Shown here: positions 6,401 through 6,499 of the stretch, piece by piece | Layout: each line of letters opens with the position of its first letter | Numbering within the stretch: the stretch's first letter is position 1 | NCBI GenBank assembly: GCA_013042895.1 | Contig: JABDPD010000396.1 | Location: 1-6,499 of the forward strand | From: Boseongicola sp. | GTDB taxonomy: Bacteria > Pseudomonadota > Alphaproteobacteria > Rhodobacterales > Rhodobacteraceae | Reading direction: 5' to 3' | DNA length: 6,499 nucleotides | Made by a program: the position numbers and the translations under genes | The notes under the pieces: model-generated | Seen by the model: the letters and a program-made list of their open reading frames with translations, nothing else | Database searches by the model: none | What the model was told of the DNA's origin: nothing

Positions 6401-6499
6401 ATGATTGTTAACGTGAGAACCTCCTGTTTTAAATATGCTTTTTTCCTTCTTCTGGCAGCCCTCCCGCTTCCTGCAAGTGCAGATTGCGTGGTATTGCTG
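6401..6499 (+). CDS. Secreted alpha/beta-hydrolase (lipase/esterase-like), N-terminal fragment
   Basis: Only 33 codons are visible before the right window edge. From ATG 6401 the first 28 residues form a classical signal peptide: a short charged start with Arg and Lys, the hydrophobic core 'YAFFLLLAALPLP', and a likely cleavage after 'ASA'. The mature start 'DCVVLL' matches the first strand of secreted or periplasmic alpha/beta-hydrolases, where it is normally followed by an HG oxyanion-loop motif. That motif would fall just outside the window. An in-frame TAG at 6386-6388 limits the N-terminus. The choice is between ATG 6401, with AAGG only 2 bp upstream, and GTG 6413, with the same AAGG 14 bp upstream; neither spacing is ideal. 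The hydrolase call rests on a very short stretch and should be read as a likely family, not a function. Confidence 0.7.
   Translation, partial: MIVNVRTSCFKYAFFLLLAALPLPASADCVVLL

Overview
The window reads as bacterial chromosome of moderate GC content. The gene families point to an alphaproteobacterium, most likely Rhodobacterales-like: an AttFGH-type FtsX permease next to a CrtC/AttH lipocalin-like protein, SelD fused to an NDH-2-like flavoprotein, and SelU. That placement is inferred from family content and has not been tested by any search. Genes are densely packed and nothing indicates a mobile element.

Positions 1-5091 form one rightward, operon-like run of four genes. It opens with the C-terminal part of an ABC transporter permease, cut by the left window edge. 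A secreted AttH-type lipocalin-like protein follows, overlapping it by 11 bp. Next is a small FMN-binding split-barrel (PNPOx-like) protein, overlapping AttH by 8 bp. After a 39-bp gap comes a 724-residue fusion of an NDH-2-like FAD/NAD oxidoreductase with selenide, water dikinase (SelD).

Positions 5078-6127 on the minus strand encode tRNA 2-selenouridine synthase (SelU/MnmH). It converges on the selD fusion, and the two coding regions overlap by 14 bp, so each stop codon lies inside the other gene. SelD makes selenophosphate and SelU uses it to replace sulfur with selenium at the wobble 2-thiouridine of certain tRNAs. The pair therefore forms a compact selenium-to-tRNA module. No selA, selB or selC is visible here, so the window gives no evidence for selenocysteine insertion. 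SelD uses an ordinary cysteine codon at its active site.

Positions 6128-6400 are non-coding as far as can be seen. They contain a short perfect inverted repeat, two mutually exclusive longer-range inverted repeats, and a TATATA box that may serve the last gene. From 6401 the first 33 codons of a rightward gene are visible: a signal peptide followed by the oxyanion-loop strand start typical of secreted alpha/beta-hydrolase (lipase/esterase) proteins.

The most notable points are the oxidoreductase-SelD fusion, its interlocked tail-to-tail arrangement with selU, and the coupling of a flavin split-barrel protein and an AttH-type export module to selenium metabolism. The fusion architecture is already known in other bacteria. 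I see no clearly new system, but the combined neighbourhood is worth comparative checking.
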